This document shows, one piece after another, positions 1 through 12,343 of a stretch of 64,000 nucleotides of DNA; position 1 is the first letter of the stretch; each line of letters begins with the position of its first letter. Location: the NCBI GenBank assembly GCA_021209875.1, contig JAGYVD010000001.1, positions 434,001-498,000 on the forward strand, read 5' to 3'. A program made the translations under genes and the position numbers. Below the pieces are notes generated by a model. That model did not search any database, was not told the DNA's origin, and saw nothing but the letters and a program-made list of their open reading frames with translations. The stretch comes from Rosellinia necatrix. Its lineage: Eukaryota; Ascomycota; Sordariomycetes; Xylariales; Xylariaceae.

Positions 1-2267
1 TCACATGGCCTTACAATTATTTCCGGGGGGTTTTAATGTCCAATACGAGTTGGTATCCTGAGGAAGCAGCTCCTCGCCCCCTATAAACTCTCGATATATT
101 AACTCGTCTCAGGAGAGCGAAGCCTCCTCTAGAGTTAAAGGTTTGTAGTGGTATGCGATTAACCTGGGACTGTATGCCATCGATCTGGGAGCCAGTGTCT
201 TCAATCTGTGATTGTGATGCAGAAGGACTTTTGAAGCTGTTGGCCCGGGAGCGATACATTTCAGTGGAGAGCCCTGTGCGGATAACGGGGATGATGGAAA
301 CTGACGGAGACTGACTGTGTGCTAGCCTTCCCTCTATACAGCTCCCGCAACGTACTTCTCGCTAGGGGGGTCTTGGGCAGGTTGTCCACATCACAGCAAG
401 AGAGCTTCTCTCATAAAATAAGGCCAGAAACTCCAAAATCTCGAGACCAGAGGCAAATGAGCACATAGAATTTCCATGCCTCCGGTTACTTATTAGTCTA
501 TCGATGCAGTCCCTGTAATATGGAGCCTCCATCATCCCAGCGAGAAGCAAATCCAGTGTAGTTTGAGACCTTGATGGGATTAGATAGCCGGGCCCACGTC
601 TATTAGCCTTGAGATGTTAGAACGAGTCTGTTTGTGTATAAGACCTAAGGTTAAATTTCTTCGGGTGTTAATGGGAACTCTAGAAATGTTAGTTATCTTA
701 TATTCAACCCGAACCTGAACGTTAGTTGCTGTTGGTAGTTTACAATGATTCCTGTGTGTGACTTTACGAGCAGTGGTCTGGTACCGTCATACACTCGGGA
801 GTCCCCGAGACTGATGTGGTATCCCAATCCTTTGCCTGCGCGCCCGATGACCGCACATTCCCTACTGTGGATATTTCTCGACCGCGTCGGAAAGCAAAAG
901 CTACAAGCGCCCTCCGTCTAACCCGGCCTCGTTCGGTAGGGGCTTCAATGATTTGAATTGCCAACTGCCTCTTGCGGTAGTCATGAAACCCAGTATTACC
1001 ATGCATCGGCATCTTCGTAGTTGCTTCCATGACTCCGCGTCAGTCCTCCCTTAACCTTGGCGCAAACAAAGTCACTCCGGTCGTGAAGCCAATCTCAAAG
1101 GATCAGCTGTGGGAGGCACGCATGCATTAGATCCGCTGAGCTGCAGTGGAAATTCCCGAAGGTAGCACTCGGCTCCGTATTCTGATAGGCGTAATGCCAG
1201 CCCGCAGCCTCAACAACCCAGATTTATAGCTACTTGCTTGGGCCGGGTGACATACACCATACCTAGCTCCCACCCCCCGCCTAGAGCTAATGGCTTTTCT
1301 CCTAGATGATGCTCTTGTTCTAAGTAATAGCTCTCAGATGATGACCGCGTGCTCAATTTAGCTTCTGTTGGTTTGCGGCATGAAGGCATTTGTTCAGGCG
1401 TTGCCTCCCCGAAGGTAATAGTCGTGACATGATCTAGGGTTCAGGGTGCAAAATTAGAATTGCTTCATCGCCAACGCGACTTTCCGGTCCATGGTTTCGC
1501 ATTTAATTGTGCACGATTATCTGAGAACTGACGTAAGCAGGCAGGTGCCTCTTCGAGTTTGCCCTTCACCTGAGGTAGCTTTTTTGCAAGCAGCAATAGT
1601 TATATGGGGCGCTGGGTATGTTTGGAACCTCCAAAGAGGTACCTACATGCCATTGCATAAAGTTCTCTGCACCTTGGCACAAGTAGGTAGGTACCTACCT
1701 AGATACCTTAGTTACGAGATATTCTGTGGCTGAGGTACCTTAGGTAGCTAGGTACATACCTAGGTACCTCGCGTTGAACATATGGGCAAAGTTATGTAGT
1801 TATGGGCAGCTTATCGAGCAAGACCCGCTGCACCTTCCTCCCTACTAGTGCGTACAAGATTATCTAGGTACCTACCTATAGGTGGGTAGGTACCTGGAAG
1901 TAGCATGTATCTATTGGAATGAGTACGTACTATCGATGTAGTACGTAGTACACAGCTGGATTAGGTACCACTTACCAGGTAACCTACAGAACCGTACATG
2001 AACCATCTCCTAGATCTAGGTAACAGTATACTTTTTACCTACCTACCTACCTACCTACCTTCCTTCTCCCACGCCCACCAACAGCAAACCGCCCTCTCTC
2101 CCTCTCTCATACACCTACCGTAGATGCGCCGCGCCCTCTAGCGGTCATTGCTCGAACCGGTCCAATGACTTGTGCCATCTCATTTTGAAGACACCGCGCG
2201 CACTCGTAATCCGTCCCCCCTGGTCCGACCGGCTCCGCATCTCTCTCCGCCGCCGCCCTCTGCCATC
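1..2267. other. intergenic region left of VPS35
   Basis: No gene was recognised here. Short open frames exist but none shows a family motif or a convincing splice structure. From about 1636 to 2060 the DNA is dense in GGTACC, CCTAGG and ACCT-type short palindromic words, ending in a perfect ACCT run just before the VPS35 promoter. The last 200 bases before the VPS35 start are C/T-rich, as is common in fungal promoters. Confidence 0.6.
2037..2060. repeat. (ACCT)6 microsatellite
   Basis: Six perfect ACCT units are followed by a CT-rich tract. They close a wider zone (from about 1636) of GGTACC/CCTAGGTA words, about 210 bases upstream of the VPS35 start codon. Confidence 0.9.
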
Positions 2268-5149
2268 ATGTCGAACACCCCGGTTCCGCCTGAAGACCAG
2301 GCCAGACTGCTCGAAGATGCTCTGGTAGCCGTGCGCCAGCAGACAACGCTGATGCGCAAGTGCCTCGAAACGCCCGGCAAGCTCATGGATGCCCTCAAAT
2401 GCTGGTATGTCGAGAGACCGCCCCGGTTCCCATCGTGGCCCTACGTCACGGCACGTCATGGCCACGCATTCCGTTGAGCCGACTAACTCTGCTCGTCCAT
2501 CGTGTAGCTCAACACTCGTGTCCGAGCTGCGCACGAGCAGCCTCGGCCCTAAGCAATACTACGAGCTCTACATGGCCGTCTTCGATGCACTGCGCTATCT
2601 GTCCGTCCATCTAAAAGAGAACCACCCGCACAACCACCTTGCCGATCTATACGAGCTCGTCCAGTATGCCGGCAACATCGTCCCGCGCCTGTACCTCATG
2701 ATCACTGTCGGAACCGCCTACATGTCTGTCCCTGACGCCCCCGTGAAAGAGCTGATGAAAGACATGATGGACATGACCCGTGGTGTCCAGCATCCCATCC
2801 GGGGACTGTTCCTCCGATACTATCTGTCTGGCCAAGCAAGAGACTACCTACCTGTGGGCGACAGCAGCGGCTTGGAAGGGAACCTCCAAGACTCCATCAG
2901 CTTTATCCTCACCAATTTCGTAGAGATGAATAAGCTCTGGGTACGATTGCAGCATCAGGGCCATTCGAGAGAACGAGAGCAACGCACAAGGGAGCGCAAA
3001 GAATTGCAACAGCTGGTTGGCAGCAATATCGTGCGATTGAGCCAATTGGTGGATATAGAAGCCTACAAGAACGGTATCCTGGCCCCCTTATTAGAACAAG
3101 TCGTTCAGTGTAGGGATGTTCTAGCTCAGGAATACCTGTTGGAAATCATCACCCAGGTATTTCCTGACGAGTTCCACCTGCACACTTTAGACCAATTTCT
3201 CGGCGCCGTCTCGCGACTGAATCCCCACGTCAATGTAAAGGCGATCGTGATCGGGCTGATGGACAGGTTATCCGCCTATGCCGAACGGGAGTCACAGCAG
3301 AATGTCGCGGAAGACAAGGGCAAGCTGGAGGAGGAGGCACTGGCCGACTTGCTTGAAAAGATCCGCTTAGCGAAAGAACAGGAGGCATCCAAGCCTGCGC
3401 CAACCGAACCACCTGCCGAGTCGAATGGCGACCAGCCAAACGGAGAACCCGCTACGGATACCGAGGCAACCCCCACAGAACCTGAGCCGGCCCCGTCCGT
3501 CGCCGAGACCGAAACTACTGCCGTTGGGGCAGAACAGGAACAGTCTGCAGCAGCGTCTGATACCGAGCGTGGTATTCCCCAAGACGTTAAGCTCTACGAG
3601 ATTTTCTTCGAACAAGTCAATAATCTTGTTAGCGCACAGCATTTGCCTATCCAGGACACCATCGCTCTGCTAGTCTCATTAACGAACTTAGCCCTCAACA
3701 TTTACCCGTCCCGGTTGGATTACGTTGATCAAATCTTCGAATATGCCAACCGTAAAGTCAAAGAGCACGCCAATAGCCCCGACCTCCATTCGCCAGCCGC
3801 CCAGCATAGTCTCCTCGCCCTTCTCCAGGCCCCATTAAAGAGATATGTATCTCTGTTCACGGCTCTGTCCCTCCCAACATATGTCCCGCTGGTTCAGTCT
3901 CAGACTTATCCTACAAGAAGAGCGGTGGCTGGTGAAGTCGCTAGAAGCTTGTTGCGGGATCAGATTCCCATCTCGACGACAACACAGCTAGAGAATGTTT
4001 TGGAGGTTTTAAAAGTACTAATTAAGGAAGGATCCCAGCAGCCCTCGGGTTATCCAGGTGGCCCCCAGCGTCGTGCGATGGAGACGGATGAAACAATGGA
4101 GGAACAGGGCTGGTTAGCCAGGCTTGTCCACTTGCTGAATGGTGAAGACAACGATACTCAGTTTCGTCTGCTCCAGATCGCGCGCAAGTCGTATGCCGAA
4201 GGGAACGAACGCATACGAACGACGACCCCTCCTCTTATTACGGCGGGGATGAAACTGGCGCGCCGTTACAAGGCACGGGAACATTATGACGATAACTGGG
4301 AAACCCAATCGAATGCGCTGTTCAAGTTTATGCACTCTGCCATCTCATCCCTGTACACGAGAGTCAATGGCTCTGGCGCGGCCGAACTTGGTCTTCGTCT
4401 CTTCACCGCGTGTGGACAGACGGCGGACATGGTCGGGTTCGAGGAGGTTGCGTACGAATACTTTGCGCAGGCATTTACGGTATACGAGGAGGCCATCTCC
4501 GACTCGAAGGCGCAATTCCAAGCGGTATGCGTCATCGCCAGTGCACTGCACCAGACGAGGAACTTCGGGAAAGAGAACTACGATACCCTGATTACGAAGT
4601 GTGCGCTGCATGGAAGCAAGCTTCTTCGGAAGCCAGACCAATGCCGAGCAGTGTACTTGGCAAGCCACTTGTGGTGGGCCACCCCGATTGCCGCTAGCGA
4701 GGAGTCCGACGAGGGGGTAAGTGCCTGACCCACGGGTCATCCCAACAACATGAAAGCAGCTACTGACCAAGCATCCTAGCTCTATCGCGACGGCAAGAGA
4801 GTTCTCGAGTGCCTGCAGCGGGCGCTCCGAGTGGCGGATTCCTGCATGGAACAGGCGACCTCGATCGAGTTATTCGTGGAGATTCTCGACCGTTATGTCT
4901 ACTATTTTGACCAAGCTAACGATTCTGTAAGTGTTCTGCCGTGCGCGTAGGTACGAAGATGGCGAGACTAACTGAAGCTAGGTTACGACCAAGTATATCA
5001 ACGGACTGATTGAGCTGATACATTCCAACGTCGGGACGAATCAGCAGGACTCGGCCGGCGTTGAGAACAGCAAGCGTCATTTCAGACATACGCTCGAAAA
5101 TATCGCAGGGAGACAATATGAGGGCATAGTATTGTACCCTCCGAAGTAA
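2268..5149 (+). CDS. VPS35: retromer subunit VPS35
   Basis: This is the large cargo-selective subunit of retromer, which with Vps26 and Vps29 recycles membrane proteins from endosomes to the Golgi. The model has four exons: 2268-2404, 2508-4716, 4780-4926 and 4982-5149, giving 886 residues, the usual size for fungal Vps35. All junctions keep frame; intron 1 carries a CTAAC branch site before its TAG acceptor. Near the N-terminus is the conserved VPRLYLM stretch, the PRLYL motif that binds Vps26 in this family. An alpha-solenoid body follows, interrupted near residues 330-400 by an acidic, Pro/Thr/Glu-rich, low-complexity linker. The C-terminus ends [10 protein letters not shown], matching the conserved Vps35 tail. 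The start at 2268 has a good context (ccatcATG), and the upstream frame gives no better Met. The gene is complete and shows no sign of damage. Confidence 0.97.
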
Positions 5150-6515
5150 TTGGACAAGCGTACGACGTGCAGTGGACGAATTAGATAATATTGCCCGGTT
5201 GCGGTGACTCAAACGCGAGGCTTTGGGATGTTGGGCAAATGTACGCTTGTGTGTTATGAACTTTTAGCGGCCAAGGAGTCGGGAGAGTGATGACAGACAT
5301 TGCTGTGTACATATGTATATCTCGGAAGATTTGGGACGGTGACCACTCGACTTCAGGTAGTCTGGCCAGGAGTTCAAAACTGTCAAACAGGACGGCTACC
5401 GTTAATGATAGGTATGATGATCGAACTCTGTCCGCTCTTGTCGAAGTAACGGCATGATTGGGGGAAGATACGAGGCGAAAGATAGGGAGGTTTATGAAAG
5501 TATTATGATGGTGTAATGAAGTTGTAAATCATGACCTGAAAAAAAAAAAAAAAAAAAAAGGAAGAAAAAGATGAGACTAAATCTGTGTCGCAATGCCCAT
5601 CTCATCTATATAAATATAAGCTGAAATGAATGTCATTCAGGGCGTTCTTGGTGTTGACTTAGTAGTTACTCTAAACTACCTAGGTAAGTAGTTAGCTATG
5701 TAGTAGTGTACTTCGTAGGGGGCAGTTTAAACACGTTGGAACCATGTGGGGGAGCCCCTGAGTGTGGCGGTGCAATAAATTCGTGACTAAAAAACATGCT
5801 GCAAGTAGGATGGTCTAAGATGTCCCAGCAGGGTACTTATATTGGGCCTCCTGCAGAGCATGATTCTAGGTTAGAATGAAGTTCTGAGGAACCTCTCAGT
5901 CCCCACTAATTACCGACCCGTCAACGGGGCTGACTGTATGGGCCATCGGCCACCCGGCTCCCAGACTTGTTCCATATCTTCCGCAACATCTTCGAATGCA
6001 CACGTCCAAGGCGAGCGAGTCGTTCATCCGCCAAACACCACGAACGGGGACCACGCATCTTCCACCCGTCCCCGCGCTTACCTAAGTAGAATTCCGCCAC
6101 ATCGCCGTTGATGCGCCCGTTGACGCCCTAGTTGATGCCCTAAAGGCTGCACCACCTCCACTCTCCTCGAGTTCCCTCCCGCGGTCCAGGTTCCCTGCGT
6201 CAATGCCGTAATACGTGGCCGACGCTGCTCAGACCAATGTGCTTCGTTCACGATTCCTAACCGCTCTCCTTCTCATTACCTTGTAAACTCATCCACTCCT
6301 TTACGATCCCGTCTGTCGATCCAGACCTCGGCCTCGATCTCCATCTTGACCTCTCGTCGCCTTCGTTCGCTACCAGCTTCTTCCTCCCTACCCAGACTAA
6401 ATCACGTATCTATCCACCCATCTATCCCTATTTAATACCACTGCCGTCCCCCATCGATTCTTGGTTCCAATGCGCCCGCACTGAGCCGCCCTGATATTGT
6501 TGTGCAATCTACACT
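5150..6515. other. intergenic region VPS35 to Tre-like gene
   Basis: The first part is the VPS35 3' region, with an A-run at 5539-5559. A CTACCTAGGTAAGTAG word occurs near 5676-5692. The last 450 bases are C/T-rich with many TC blocks, a likely promoter and 5' leader for the gene at 6516. No gene was recognised. Confidence 0.5.
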
Positions 6516-9282
6516 ATGCCGTCCGAGAAATCCCGCTACGAGCCGGCACCGCCCATACCATCCTACGACGAAGCCACCGCTGGCGATGCATCGTCCTCCG
6601 GGTCGCATTGGCCGCCCTCGCCATCCGCCATCGACACTAGACCCGACCACGAGACCGAAGCTCAGTCTCTCCTCTCCCATGGTAGGCCGCTGGATCAGTC
6701 AAGAAGGGCGCCCGCCGGCTATCGGCCCCCTCACGTCGAGACGGACGACGAAGCGTCAGAATGGAGCCTCGACGACGATGATAGCGACGCCGACGAGGCC
6801 GCCCAGGTGCGACGGGAGATGCAAGAATTGGAGATAGAAGACCCCCTCAGCGACGCCAACGCAAGGAATTCGTCCTGGACAAAGCGTATAGGCCTTTCAC
6901 GTCTTTCACTACCACGATGGAAATGGAGGTGGCGTTTACCTCGGCTGACAGTCCGGCTCCCCCGCCAATCTGATAATAATAATACGAACGATGAAAGCCC
7001 CGAACCGGCCGAGACGAGAACGAGGTGGCGATTCCCTACCGTGAAAATCACAAGCCGTGACATAATATTAACTATTGGCCGGCTACTCGCTCTCACTGTC
7101 GTCTTCGGGACCGTCTATCTTCTCTTCATAAGCGACGTGTTCTCCAGCATGTCCCGGCGCCTCAATGGCCAGCGGTTCGACCCCGAGCATGTACGAAACT
7201 TCCTGCTGGAAAGTGTCGACTCCGAACAGATTCGAGACTCGCTGAGCCACTTTACCAGCTTCGCGCATCTTGCTGGCACAGAAGGGGACTATGCCCTGGC
7301 CATGGACGTGCATAATAGCTTCGTGCAGTACGGCTTCGATCACGTGGCTGTGGATGAATACTTTGTTTACTTAAACTACCCTAAGAAAAATGGCCGGTCC
7401 ATCGAGCTTATGTCGGCTGATGGAAAGAACGCAACTTGGACCGCGACCCTGGAAGAAAAGGAGGTAGGCGGAGCGACAAGTGGCCACCAAACCTACTCAT
7501 TCCATGGCCATTCAAAATCCGGCGATGTCCAAGGGCCTTTGATATACGCGAATTACGGCTCACGGAAAGATTTCAAACGGCTTGCGGACAAGGGTATTGA
7601 CACCAAAGGCGCGATAGCACTCGTTCGGCACCATGGCACGCAGCCGAATCTGGCCCTAAAAGTCAAGGCTGCAGAGTTGGCGGGTTTTGCGGGTTGCATT
7701 GTCTATACCGACCCCGCTGACAACGGCTTCGTCAAAGGTGAACCGGCGCCGAAAGGGCGGTTTATGCCGCCGGACGGCGTCCAAAGGGGCTCAGTAAGTC
7801 TATCAAACTGGGTCATCGGTGATGTGCTCACCCCCGGCTGGGAGAGCAAAGAGGAAAACCCCCGTATGAAATTGGAACAAACGAAAGCTTTGGTGAAAAT
7901 CCCAAGCCTGCCAATCTCCTGGGCGGAGGCGCAGGTATTGCTTCACAATCTCAAGGGTTTTGGCGAGCCGTGTCCGAAACACTGGCAAGGTGGCGTTCCG
8001 GATGTGGAATGGTGGTCGGGCAATTCCTCGTCGCCTATTGTACGTCTCAAGAATGAGCAGGATCACAATGAGAAGCAGAAGATTTGGAATATTTACGGCA
8101 AGATCGATGGCGTCGAACAAGGTGAGAAGTCTATCATCATCGGTAACCATCGCGATGCATGGGCTTTGGGTGCCTCAGAGCCCAATTCCGGGACGGCAGT
8201 CATGCTCGAAGTTGCGCGTGTTTTTGGCGATCTCGCTTCTCGAGGCTGGCGCCCTCTACGTTCCGTCGAGTTTATGAGTTGGGATGCAGAGGCGTATAAT
8301 ATGATAGGAAGCACCGAGTTCGTGGAGAAGAATCTCGAGATTCTTCAGTCCGAAGCCTATGCGTACATCAACTTGGATGGTGCCGTCTCCGGTCGAGATT
8401 TTCATGCTGCTGGTTCCCCTGTGTTCCATAACCTAGTAGCCAAGGTGATCGGAAGAGTCTTTGACCCCGTCGCAAACGCTACGCTCCTCTCCCTCTGGGA
8501 CGATAGGAAAGCCAGGCTTGAGCCTCTAGGATCTGACAGCGACTACGTTGCCTTCCAGGATATGGCGGGAACTAGCTCGCTAGATATTCGCTTCGGCGGC
8601 GAGGCGCACCCGTCTCATTCTTCTTACGATAACTTCCATTGGATGGAGTCGGTTGGCGACCCAAACTTCTTGTACCATGGCCTGCTTGCCCAAGTCCTTA
8701 CACTTCTCATCATCGAGCTTTCCGACCGGCCAATTCTGCCCTTTGACCTCGGCCACTACGCTTCCAGCCTAGGTCGCTACCTAGGCAATCTACGACAGTG
8801 GGCCGACAAACGAGGGAGCGGCCACAAGATCAACTTGGATCCTATCAGACACGCGATACGGCACGTTGAAGGGGCCATCTCGGTCTTTGTGACGTGGGAG
8901 CCGCATTGGGAGCAGAACATCATCGCTGCTAATGGATGGGAACCTGCGGGGTTGGCTGTCAAACGACTCGACTACAATAATCGTATGTCCAGTTTTGAGA
9001 CCAACTTGCTCGATCTTGAGACTGGTGGAGGTGTATGTAACCCTATTTTCCCTCGCGTCGGGGCGGTCCGCTAATCATCAATGCCACGCACAGATACCGA
9101 ATCGGACTCAATTTAAACACGTCCTATTCGGCCCACAGCTCTGGTCTGAATACGGCGAAGCCTTCTTCCCGGCGATCCGGGACGTAGTCGAGGCAGGGGA
9201 CTGGCCGCTTGCACAGTCTATGATCGACAAAACGGCCAAGATCATAGAGCAAGCCGGCACCTCACTCATCCCAGTCGCTTAG
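6516..9282 (+). CDS. Tre/transferrin-receptor-like M28-family membrane protein
   Basis: A type II membrane protein of 901 residues related to glutamate carboxypeptidase II, transferrin receptor and yeast Tre1/Tre2. Exons are 6516-9032 and 9094-9282. The cytosolic tail (1-180) is Pro- and acid-rich and has an IPSYDEA motif at residues 14-20, close to the PPxY motifs with which Tre1/Tre2 recruit the Rsp5 ubiquitin ligase. One TM helix lies at about 183-205. A PA domain, an M28-like domain and a C-terminal dimerisation domain follow. The M28 core reads NHRDAWALGASEP (about 545) and SWDAEA (about 588). Compared with human GCPII, the bridging Asp387 is Glu and the Glu425 ligand is Ala, while His377, catalytic Glu424, Asp453 and His553 equivalents remain. 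Peptidase activity is therefore doubtful. As inference, it is an endosomal sorting adaptor, in keeping with its neighbour VPS35. The start codon is the first Met of the frame. Confidence 0.9.
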
Positions 9283-11022
9283 AGACATACACGCACACAC
9301 ACGATTTCTTTGTTTATAATTTAGATGGACGGCTCATTTCTTCTGCAGCCTCGATTGACCGGCAACTAACTAACTGACTGACTGCATGGCTTGGCGTTCC
9401 GGGGGCGAAGGTAATCACGAGATTCGCCCGCTTGTTTTGATGTGCGGTGGATTAGGGATGGTTTTTTCTTGGACAAATGGGCAGAGCTCTTCGTCTCGTT
9501 GCTCTCGGCCCAAGGGGCTGGCTGTTATATATATATGTCACGTATTCTACTCCAGGGGGCTGCCGCAACGGCGCCAGTATCGAAAGAAGATTTCTCGATT
9601 GTAAGGGTAGGGGTTTTATCCGTGAGTGAAGGACGCTAGAGGCAGTCGAATCGGTAGCCTTATCTGGTACCACTCGAAGCGATCTATGGGATGTAATAGT
9701 GGCGCGCTCCTAGATAAATTACCGCGACGGAGGTTTTACAAGTTGCTCCAGGCACCCGCGCCGCGAAATATGCCGGAGAATTATCTAGTCTTTCGTTTCA
9801 TGGTTCGATTTGTAGACCCCCTTAATAGGCGTGTACTGTCAACAGAAAAATTGTCACGGAGATATACGGAGCCACCGATCTCCACGAGCATGGCGGATAG
9901 GGCCGCGCTGCTCCCGAGATGATGCTAGGGTATCCTGGGTACCAGATTGGGACGCCTCGAGCTGGCGTTTTCGGGCTAGTCGACTGGATCATCGGTTGTT
10001 TCCGGAATGCCGATAGGTCCTACGCTTATATTATCTATATGCATACATACGTCTCTGGACGAACCCTTCTTCGGTCCCACCTCGGATGGGACCGACGGAG
10101 ATTCTTCCGGCCTCCGCGAACGACACCATTGGATCCCGGTCTGGTGCTTTGCCTGATCGACAGCGCGCCGGAGAGGGCCTCCTTCTCTCTCTCTCTCTTC
10201 TCTCCTCCCGCGCCCTCTCAGGCACGGGTGACGGGCCATTGTCGCGCGGGTGGTCCGTCGTACGAGAGGACGAGAATAACATGATTGTGGATCCTCAATC
10301 AATGTCGACCGCGATAAGAGAGAGAGAGGGAGGGAGAGAAAGGGAAGGGGGCCTGGAGCCTCGTCCGAAGCACGACATCGGGGGGCCTGCCGATTTTGCG
10401 GTCAGGGTGCGCAAACACATACATAGATAATGCGGTGAGGAAGAGATAGGGACGGGGTTAGATAAATGCAGGCGTGTAAGTAGGTAAGATAGATAGCTTG
10501 CGCAAAGCCCAACAGCGACGGACCGACCTATGGGGACCAAGCGCATTCTTATGTCCAGATTTATTTAGCGCGGCGGCAAGGGAAGGACCTTGATGGCGGT
10601 AACCTTGCTGGCCTGGCCGCATGCATGTTGGTTGGATGGATGCGATGGATGCGATGGATGGATGGAAATAAATGGATGGATGGCCTCTCGCGAAAAGAAT
10701 ATTTGCGCGAGAGCGCGACGTGGTCAATTTTCACTGCATCCACCCCCCTTGGCCCTCCCTTCCCCCCCCCCCTGACCGACCGACCAGTCACTCAAACGAG
10801 AGTGAGGATGAGACTGAGGATAAGAAGACTCTCCGTCATATAAGTGTGATTACTTGGGCGCCAACTTCATCTTCTTTTTCCCACGCTTACGTATTCTCCC
10901 CCTGACATTATTCGGCTCTTCTCAGCGTTATATCGACAAGACAACAACCGCACCTCTCCACTCCCCCTTGATACCGCACTCATCGTTCGCGCTCATACAT
11001 ATATATATATACATATTTCACA
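9283..11022. other. intergenic region with simple repeats
   Basis: No gene was recognised. The stretch holds CT-rich and GA-rich blocks (near 10180-10205 and 10315-10350) and a GGAT-type repeat at 10630-10683. Before 11023 it becomes C/T-rich, then has an ATATAT tract at about 10997-11010, right ahead of the start codon of the next gene. Confidence 0.5.
10630..10683. repeat. imperfect GGATGCGAT/GGAT repeat
   Basis: Imperfect tandem GGATGGATGCGAT units, ending in GGATGGAT copies, about 340 bases upstream of the 2EXR-like gene. It lies in non-coding DNA. Confidence 0.75.
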
Positions 11023-12343
11023 ATGGAGTCGCCTTTCATGCGCATACCGCTTGAGCTGCGTCTCATGATCTACGGCTACCTCTTTGACGCGGGCGAGGCC
11101 AAAGTCACCATCGGCGACGAAGGCGGGTGCCCCGGCTCCTCCTCCCCCTCTACCAACAAGAAGGCCAGGGACAGCTGGGCCAGGACGAAGACGATCTCGA
11201 TCCGCAACTGCGACACCAAGGCGCCCCCCCGCCACGGGGAGTGTCTCCGATGCATAACGACGGCGGCGGCGACGGCGCAGCGGCAAGAAGGCGAGGAGTC
11301 CGACTCGGACTCGAGCTCCAGCACCGGCTCCAGCATCATCACCACCTCCACCACCACCACCACCACCAGCAGCAGTAACTTCTCCCACCCCGGCCACCCC
11401 GACGCGGAAGGCAAGCGAGCGCGGACGCGGTACCACGTGGTGGAGCGCTCGTTCCACCGGCGGCGGGTGGAGACGACGTACGCGCTGGCGAACGCGGGGG
11501 CGTCGTTCTGCACGGGCCTGATGCGGGCGAGCCGGGCGGTGGCGGCGGAGACGGCGCGCGCCGTGTACGCGGACCACGTGTTCGACTTCGGCGCCGACGT
11601 CGAGGCCTGCCGCCCGTTCCTGGCCGACCTGTCGCCCGCCACGCGCGCCCTCGTCCGCCGCGTCGCCCTCTACAAGCGCGGCCCTTGGCTGTTCGATAGC
11701 TGGAGCGATCGCTGCGAGTGGAGGAATAGTACGTTTCCCCTTTTTCCTCCTACCCCCCTTTTTTTTTTTTTTCTTAAAAGTTAAAAAAAAACTCCTTCCC
11801 TCCCCCTTTGACACTGTGCCTTATACTATTTATCTCATGTATCCGATCTCCCGTCTAATATAGTGTCTGTTGTTAGTGTGCACCTACCTCCGCGAGAACG
11901 CCAACATCGAGCACCTCCGCCTCGTGGTGCAGGCGGGGCGGCCGCGGGAGGCGTGGGGGGCGGAGCGCGAGAGGGTGTGGGAGTGGGAGGGAGGAGGCGG
12001 CAGCGACGACGACGACGACAGCAGCAACGACGACGACGACGACGACGGCGGCGGGGAAGAAGAACGGGAAAAGAAGAGAGGTATGGGGACGAGGAGAGGG
12101 AAGCCGCGCGAGCTGTCGGGCGGGGACGTGGCGCTGCTCGTGGACATCCGGCACGACGCGCTCGACTGGGTCGGCGACCTCGTGCGGCTGCGGTCCCTGC
12201 GCGAGGTCGACGTCCGCCCCGACTTCTGCACCGTGCCCCCGCCCCAGACCTCCAACATGTTCGTCTTCCTCGCCTTCTCCGCCTCCGTCGACACCGGCTT
12301 CCGCGAGTTCCTGCGCGCCCGGCTCGGCCTGGTCGCCTGTTGA
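11023..12343 (+). CDS. 2EXR/F-box-like fungal protein
   Basis: A predicted protein of 390 residues of unknown function. Exons are 11023-11728 and 11877-12343; the 148-nt intron carries long T and A runs. Joined at phase 1, the protein reads through EWRN-MCTYLREN without a break. The N-terminus MRIPLELRLMIYGYL matches the short hydrophobic motif that opens fungal F-box-like or 2EXR proteins (I/LPxELRxxIY). That family is large in filamentous fungi and mostly uncharacterised; a role as a ubiquitin-ligase adaptor is only a guess. The middle has a Ser/Thr-rich stretch coded by CAC/ACC triplets. The second exon has an acidic Asp/Glu insert (about 12001-12065) coded by GAC repeats. The start has a good context (tcacaATGg). 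Codon use is very GC-rich at third positions, which produces long false frames on both strands. Confidence 0.72.

Noticed and set aside
10993..11814. Minus-strand frame over the 2EXR-like gene
   Set aside because: It has no family motif and is Arg/Ala/Gly-rich as expected for the reverse of a GC3-rich gene. The plus-strand model has a motif and a clean intron.
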